From positions 1 through 54,987 of the forward strand of contig NZ_CALWXV010000012.1 of assembly GCF_944385615.1 (NCBI RefSeq): a stretch of 54,987 bases of DNA, read 5' to 3'. The DNA comes from an uncultured Flavonifractor sp. GTDB lineage: Bacteria > Bacillota > Clostridia > Oscillospirales > Oscillospiraceae. Both the position numbers and the translations under genes were made by a program. Each line of letters starts with the position of its first letter. The first letter of the stretch is position 1. This document shows, one piece after another, positions 50,798 through 54,987 of this stretch. The notes under the pieces were generated by a model. It did no database searches. It saw only the letters and a list, made by a program, of their open reading frames with translations, and was not told the DNA's origin.

Positions 50798-52231
50798 ATG
50801 AACATCAAAATCAATCGGATCAGCCAGACTCCGCTGTACCTTCAGATCAAATGCGCCATCCAAAATCTGATCCTGTCAGGCGAAATTGTCCCAGGCTATA
50901 AAATGCCTTCTGAACGAAAGCTGGCGGATGAGCTGTCTGTACATCGCAACACTGTCATTAAAGCTTACTACGAACTGGTGGACCAAGGATACCTGATTGT
51001 CTCCTCCAAGCGGCCAAAGGGATACTTTGTCAAGGAAATTGCCCAGGACAACTTCCCATTTACCCGTTTTTTCCCTTTGGAAAAAATGATTCGCTACCAC
51101 TTCAACGATAAAGAAAAGCTCTTTCTGGATATTTTCTGCCGTTCGGACCGCCGTGATTATATCTCTCTGGGCGGCATTATTATGGATGAGAGCGCCTATC
51201 CCGCAGAAGAAATTGGGGAAATCGTGCGGGATTTGGTCCACGGACCCCGGGACGAAGCCGCTCGGATGAAAAAGAATATCTGCTCGCTTCTGTTTAAAGA
51301 AAATATGTACGTCAGTCCAAAAAATATCCAGCTCGTCTCAGAAACCAATCAGGCGTTAAACCACATCATGTCCCTCTATGTGAAGGCAGGCGACTATGTG
51401 ATTGCGGAGGAGCCCGTAGTACCCGACAACGCCAGTATGTTCCGAAACAAGGGCATCCATTTGGTCACAGTCCCTATGGAGCCAGACGGCATGGACATCT
51501 TTCAGCTGGAGGCCACCATTAAAAAATATGCTCCGAAATTCATCTACACAATGCCCAATTACCACAATCCCACAGGCATCGTCATGTCCCTGGAAAAACG
51601 GCAAAAGCTTCTGGAGTTAGCTGGGAAGTACTGTATTCCCATCATCGAGGAGGACTCACAGCGGGATTTCCGCTATGTGGGAAACCGCTTGCCCAGCCTA
51701 TACGCCCAGGATAAATACCGCTCTGTTATATACATTGATTCTTTTACGCTTACCTTCCCCTGCGGGATCAAAACCGGCTATATTGTGGGTCCCCCCGATA
51801 TGATCGAAACCCTGGGGCGGCTCATTATGGTGGATGAGACTTTCGTCAGCAGTTTTGGTCAATACCTGCTCAATGAATACATTGAACGGGGTTACTTTGA
51901 GCAGCACACAGCCTGGTTAGCCGCCCACTATTCCCATAAGCTGGATCTTCTATGCCGGTGCCTGGATCAGATTGCCCATTTGGGAATCCATTATACCAAA
52001 CCAAAAGGCGGACTTCTGCTCTGGTGTACTTTAGATGAGCACATCAACGAGCGCAAGCTCTTTCAGGAGGCGGAAAAACGCGGCTTACTTATTGTTCCCG
52101 GGTTTCTATTCTATCCCCAAGGATATGAAGGCAGCGGCCATATCCGGCTCTGCTTTTCCAATATCAGCGATGAAGACATTCAAAAAGCAACCCAAATTTT
52201 GGGTGAGGCGCTGAAACTCAGCGCACAATAA
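50798..52231 (+). CDS. MocR/GntR-type regulator without PLP lysine
   Basis: 477 residues: a GntR winged helix (about 5-75, MPSERKLADELSVHRNTVIKAYYEL) joined to an aminotransferase-I-like domain. YHNPTGIVMS is kept. Where MocR proteins have SK of GTFSKTLxPGLRLGY, this one has DSFTLTFPCGIKTGY, with Leu318 at the PLP-lysine place, and EEDSQRDFRY for EDDYDSEFRY. So it probably cannot form the internal aldimine, though it might still bind free PLP or another ligand. ATG 50798 is chosen for its GAAGGA site. It likely controls the downstream genes. Confidence 0.85.
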   Translation: MNIKINRISQTPLYLQIKCAIQNLILSGEIVPGYKMPSERKLADELSVHRNTVIKAYYELVDQGYLIVSSKRPKGYFVKEIAQDNFPFTRFFPLEKMIRYHFNDKEKLFLDIFCRSDRRDYISLGGIIMDESAYPAEEIGEIVRDLVHGPRDEAARMKKNICSLLFKENMYVSPKNIQLVSETNQALNHIMSLYVKAGDYVIAEEPVVPDNASMFRNKGIHLVTVPMEPDGMDIFQLEATIKKYAPKFIYTMPNYHNPTGIVMSLEKRQKLLELAGKYCIPIIEEDSQRDFRYVGNRLPSLYAQDKYRSVIYIDSFTLTFPCGIKTGYIVGPPDMIETLGRLIMVDETFVSSFGQYLLNEYIERGYFEQHTAWLAAHYSHKLDLLCRCLDQIAHLGIHYTKPKGGLLLWCTLDEHINERKLFQEAEKRGLLIVPGFLFYPQGYEGSGHIRLCFSNISDEDIQKATQILGEALKLSAQ

Positions 52232-52247
52232 GGTCTGGAGGGGTTCC

Positions 52248-53537
52248 ATGAATCAGTTAGTAAAGTACCGCAGAGAATTTCATCACTACCCTGAGAACGG
52301 ATGGCGGGAGTATCGGACAAGCGCCCGGATCGCCGAAATCCTGACCGGCCTTGGATATACGGTATCCATGGGCCCCGACGTAATTGAGCCGGACAGCGTG
52401 GGCGCGCCAGAGCGTCTGAGCCAGGAGCAAATCCAGGCAGAAATGGAGCGGGCCGTCCGCCAGGGTGCAAACCCGGAGTTTGTAGCCAAGACCAAGGGCT
52501 GGCCTGGGGTCATGGCAGTATTGGACACCGGTCGTGAGGGACCTGTATCTGCCATGCGCTTTGATATCGACTGCCTGCCCTATGACGAACCTCAGAAAAA
52601 GGGATATCGCCCCTATGACAAAGGCTATTTTTCCTGCAATCCTCAGTCGGTCCACGCCTGTGGACACGATGGCCACACAGCCATCGGCCTTGGCATTGCG
52701 GAAGAGCTGCTCCGGCAAAAGGACCAGCTGAAAGGAAAAATCAAGCTCTTCTTCCAGCCTGCTGAGGAGACCTTCTACGGGGCACAATCCATTGTGGACA
52801 AGGGCCATCTGGATGATGTAATGAACTTCATTGCGGTACATATCGCCCTGAGTGCAGAAAATAAGCCCCTTCCCTCTCATACCATTGCCTGCGGCTGCCG
52901 GGATTTTCTCAGCGACCGCCAGCTGGACGTCTATCTGGAGGGCAAGGCGGCCCATCCATGCGGCGCCTCACAAGACGGCAAAAATGCGCTGTTGGCAGCC
53001 TGTTCCGCCGCGCTGAATATCCACAGCATTGCCCCCCATGAGGCTGGGCTATGCCGGGTCAATGTGGGTGAGATCCACGCCGGTGTCTGTGCCAATACCA
53101 TTGCCCCCAACGCCATGATGCGTATTGAGTACCGGGGCCAGTATCCCGTCATTTCGGAATATGCCGGCAAGCGCATTTTCGATATCCTGGACGGTACTGC
53201 CAAGGCATATGACCTGAATTATCACTATGTGGACTACGGCGAAGTACCTGCCGGCGCCAGCGATTACGCTATGATGGAAATTGTGGAACGCGCCGCCAAA
53301 CAGGTACCATGGTTCCAGACCGTGTACTTTGAAGGGAATGTAGGGGGCACCGACGATGCCGCGGTGATGCTGACCAAAGTACAGCAGAATGGCGGCATTG
53401 GCGCCTATGTGGGTATCGGTGCGGATGCCACCAGCACCGTCCATGACCCGGAATTTGACTTTGACGAAGATTGTTTACAGGCGGCAGTGGATGTATGTGT
53501 ACTGGCCCTGGGGGAGATTCACCGCATCAACGCCTGA
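52248..53537 (+). CDS. M20 family amidohydrolase, AbgA-like
   Basis: 429 residues of the M20D metallopeptidase family. Metal-site motifs: CGHDGHTA and PAEE, then HACG-type context SVHACGHDGH. The N-terminus RREFHHYPENGWREYRTSARIAEIL and the segment GREGPVSAMRFDIDCL match E. coli AbgA, one subunit of p-aminobenzoyl-glutamate hydrolase. No AbgB or AbgT is near. Another N-acyl amino acid is possible as substrate. 16 nt after the regulator. Confidence 0.85.
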   Translation: MNQLVKYRREFHHYPENGWREYRTSARIAEILTGLGYTVSMGPDVIEPDSVGAPERLSQEQIQAEMERAVRQGANPEFVAKTKGWPGVMAVLDTGREGPVSAMRFDIDCLPYDEPQKKGYRPYDKGYFSCNPQSVHACGHDGHTAIGLGIAEELLRQKDQLKGKIKLFFQPAEETFYGAQSIVDKGHLDDVMNFIAVHIALSAENKPLPSHTIACGCRDFLSDRQLDVYLEGKAAHPCGASQDGKNALLAACSAALNIHSIAPHEAGLCRVNVGEIHAGVCANTIAPNAMMRIEYRGQYPVISEYAGKRIFDILDGTAKAYDLNYHYVDYGEVPAGASDYAMMEIVERAAKQVPWFQTVYFEGNVGGTDDAAVMLTKVQQNGGIGAYVGIGADATSTVHDPEFDFDEDCLQAAVDVCVLALGEIHRINA

Positions 53538-53605
53538 AGCAATACAGTGTGTGGCCGCTTACAAGTGCGGCGGGTCCCGAATGAACACAGAGGAGGAATT
53601 GTCAA

Positions 53606-54859
53606 ATGGCTCAAAAAGTCGCATCAAAACTAAGGGGCAATCTATGGAGGCTGATTATCCTGGCCATCGCCGGCTCCCTGATCTATGGTCTGCCCTACTT
53701 CCGCACCTACTATTATGACGCATATCTGCAAACCTACAACCTGACCAATACCCAGATGGGCACTTTGGGCTCTATGTTTGGTGTGTTTGGTATGATTTCC
53801 TATCTGTTCGGCGGCGTGGTGGCCGACTTCATTTCCCCTAAAAAGCTGATCTCCCTGTCTCTGATTCTAACTGGTGTAGCTGGATTTTTCCATCTCATTG
53901 CTACCAACTATACCACACTTCTGATTATTTACCTGGTGTGGGGCTTTACCGCTCTGTTTGCTTTCTGGCCCGCCTTGCTGAAAGGCATCCGAAGCCTGGC
54001 CTCTGCCGATGAACAGGGCAAGGCCTTCGGTTTCATGGAAGCCGGACGCGGTGTGACCAATGCCGCCCATCTGGCCATTGCTCTGGCCATCATTACCGCT
54101 GTCAGTAAGAGCTCCGGCGGCGGCGATAGCCTGACGGCTGCCGGCCTGAAAGCTGGTATTATTTTCTACTCTGTCGTGGTCATTTTGCTTGGTGTGTTGG
54201 TGCTGCTGTTCTTCAAAGACCCCCAAACCTCGGATAAGTCTGAGCGGTTCAATTTCAAACAGGTTATGACCGTAATCAAACTGCCCCAGGTGTGGATTCT
54301 CTGTCTGATCCTGTGCTGCACGTATGTTATGAATATGTCCTACGCCTATTTCAATCCCTATGCCACTTCCGCTTTTGGCATGGCTATGATCGGCGGGACC
54401 ATCGTGACCATTATGGCAGACTACATCCGTCCCTTCGCCTCTATCGGCGGCGGCGTACTGGCAGACCGTATGGGCCGCCCCAAGATTATGGTGTTTTCCT
54501 TCCTGATTATGGCCATAGGCACCTTTGCCATCGCCCTGTTCCCCGCCATGAACGTCCCTATCTTCGTTATTCTGTGCGCCATCATTTATGTCGGTATGTA
54601 CTGCAACTACGGCATTGTGTTCTCCCTGATGGAAGACGGTGGTATTCCTATGGATATTTCCGGTACCGCCATCGGCTTGATCTGCACCATCGGCTATCTG
54701 CCTGAAGTCATTTGTCCGCTTGTCGCCGGCAGTATTTTGGACACCTATTCCGCCATGGGCTATAAATACTATTTTATTGCCGTAGGCGTCATTATGCTCA
54801 TCGGTATCGTTGGTATGGTAATCTGGAACCGCAGCCTGAAGAAAAAGGCCGACAATTAA
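53606..54859 (+). CDS. MFS transporter
   Basis: 417 residues with about twelve hydrophobic segments and the loop motif GGVVADFISPKKLI (between 2 and 3) and GGVLADRMGRPKIM (between 8 and 9), the MFS signature. GAGGAGG precedes the ATG, 68 nt after the amidohydrolase. It probably imports the amidohydrolase substrate or exports its product; substrate unknown. Confidence 0.92.
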   Translation: MAQKVASKLRGNLWRLIILAIAGSLIYGLPYFRTYYYDAYLQTYNLTNTQMGTLGSMFGVFGMISYLFGGVVADFISPKKLISLSLILTGVAGFFHLIATNYTTLLIIYLVWGFTALFAFWPALLKGIRSLASADEQGKAFGFMEAGRGVTNAAHLAIALAIITAVSKSSGGGDSLTAAGLKAGIIFYSVVVILLGVLVLLFFKDPQTSDKSERFNFKQVMTVIKLPQVWILCLILCCTYVMNMSYAYFNPYATSAFGMAMIGGTIVTIMADYIRPFASIGGGVLADRMGRPKIMVFSFLIMAIGTFAIALFPAMNVPIFVILCAIIYVGMYCNYGIVFSLMEDGGIPMDISGTAIGLICTIGYLPEVICPLVAGSILDTYSAMGYKYYFIAVGVIMLIGIVGMVIWNRSLKKKADN

Positions 54860-54883
54860 ACCTTTCCCCCAGACAAAGCGCTG

Positions 54884-54912
54884 TGAGGGTGTTGCAAAAC
54901 ACAACACCCTCA
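54884..54912 (+). terminator. hairpin after the MFS gene
   Basis: TGAGGGTGTTG (54884-54894) pairs with CAACACCCTCA (54902-54912). Its GGGTGTTG arm resembles that after the chemoreceptor gene. No U-run follows. Confidence 0.5.
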
Positions 54913-54952
54913 AGGCACATCCCGATAAGAAAACATCGTGGGGCAAGAGAGA

Positions 54953-54982
54953 AACGGTATAGCTTCGGCTATGCCGTTTTTC
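54953..54982 (+). terminator. terminator at the window end
   Basis: AACGGTATAGC, a TTCG loop, then GCTATGCCGTT and TTTTTC: an 11-bp stem with one G-T. A strong intrinsic terminator. Confidence 0.9.
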
Positions 54983-54987
54983 TCATT

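Noticed and set aside
1-54987. tRNA, rRNA genes or CRISPR arrays
   Set aside because: No cloverleaf-like segment, rRNA block or regularly spaced repeat was found on either strand by reading.

Overview
The window reads as chromosome of a GC-rich, endospore-forming, anaerobic Firmicute, most like the gut Oscillospiraceae (Flavonifractor/Lawsonibacter/Pseudoflavonifractor type). The reasons are strong AGGAGG ribosome-binding sites, a zinc-type S14, rubrerythrin, AsnA, a short-chain fatty acid carrier, dipicolinate (spore) genes and gut-glycan genes. The taxonomic call is inference. No rRNA, tRNA or CRISPR array was seen.

Layout. (1) 1-8.7 kb, minus strand: the S10-spc ribosomal protein run from rpsJ to rplF. 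Its promoter lies in the 3' end of the neighbouring gene, and there is an extra promoter plus folded leader between rpsN and rpsH. (2) 8.7-18.5 kb, minus strand: a shikimate/phenylalanine operon, aroF-aroB-aroA-aroC-pheA-aroK-aroQ-(membrane domain + aroE), ending in a membrane glycosyltransferase. It is preceded by a 30-residue leader peptide rich in Phe, Tyr and Trp and by an intrinsic terminator, which is classical attenuation. (3) 18.5-20 kb: a MATE exporter. (4) 20.05-39.66 kb: the dipicolinate synthase genes dpaA and dpaB. dpaA is cut into three in-frame parts by two DNA elements of about 12.96 kb and 5.19 kb. Each element ends in its own large serine recombinase, and its ends form symmetric sites around a CC or GG dinucleotide. 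Joining the parts at these dinucleotides restores a normal 290-residue DpaA. The arrangement resembles skin-type elements that leave sporulation genes in the mother cell, but the cargo is metabolic. Element 1 carries a galacto-N-biose/lacto-N-biose pathway: ABC importer, GH112 phosphorylase, N-acetylhexosamine kinase, nucleotidyltransferase, GalE and two AraC regulators. Element 2 carries a thiazole operon, thiS-thiF-thiG-thiH-thiE. (5) 39.7-50.5 kb: isocitrate dehydrogenase, a second MATE exporter, AsnA, rubrerythrin with a PerR-like box, an AtoE-type carrier, a DUF3842-like protein, a 59-residue membrane protein, a chemoreceptor and a P-loop ATPase. (6) 50.8-54.9 kb: a MocR-type regulator that lacks the PLP lysine, followed by an AbgA-like M20 amidohydrolase and an MFS transporter.

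How the parts work together: the main point is region 4. In vegetative DNA dpaA is broken, so dipicolinate synthesis should need two site-specific excisions, expected in the mother cell, while the forespore (germline) copy keeps the sugar and thiamine genes. This is inferred from exact reading frames and symmetric junctions; excision itself cannot be seen in one sequence.
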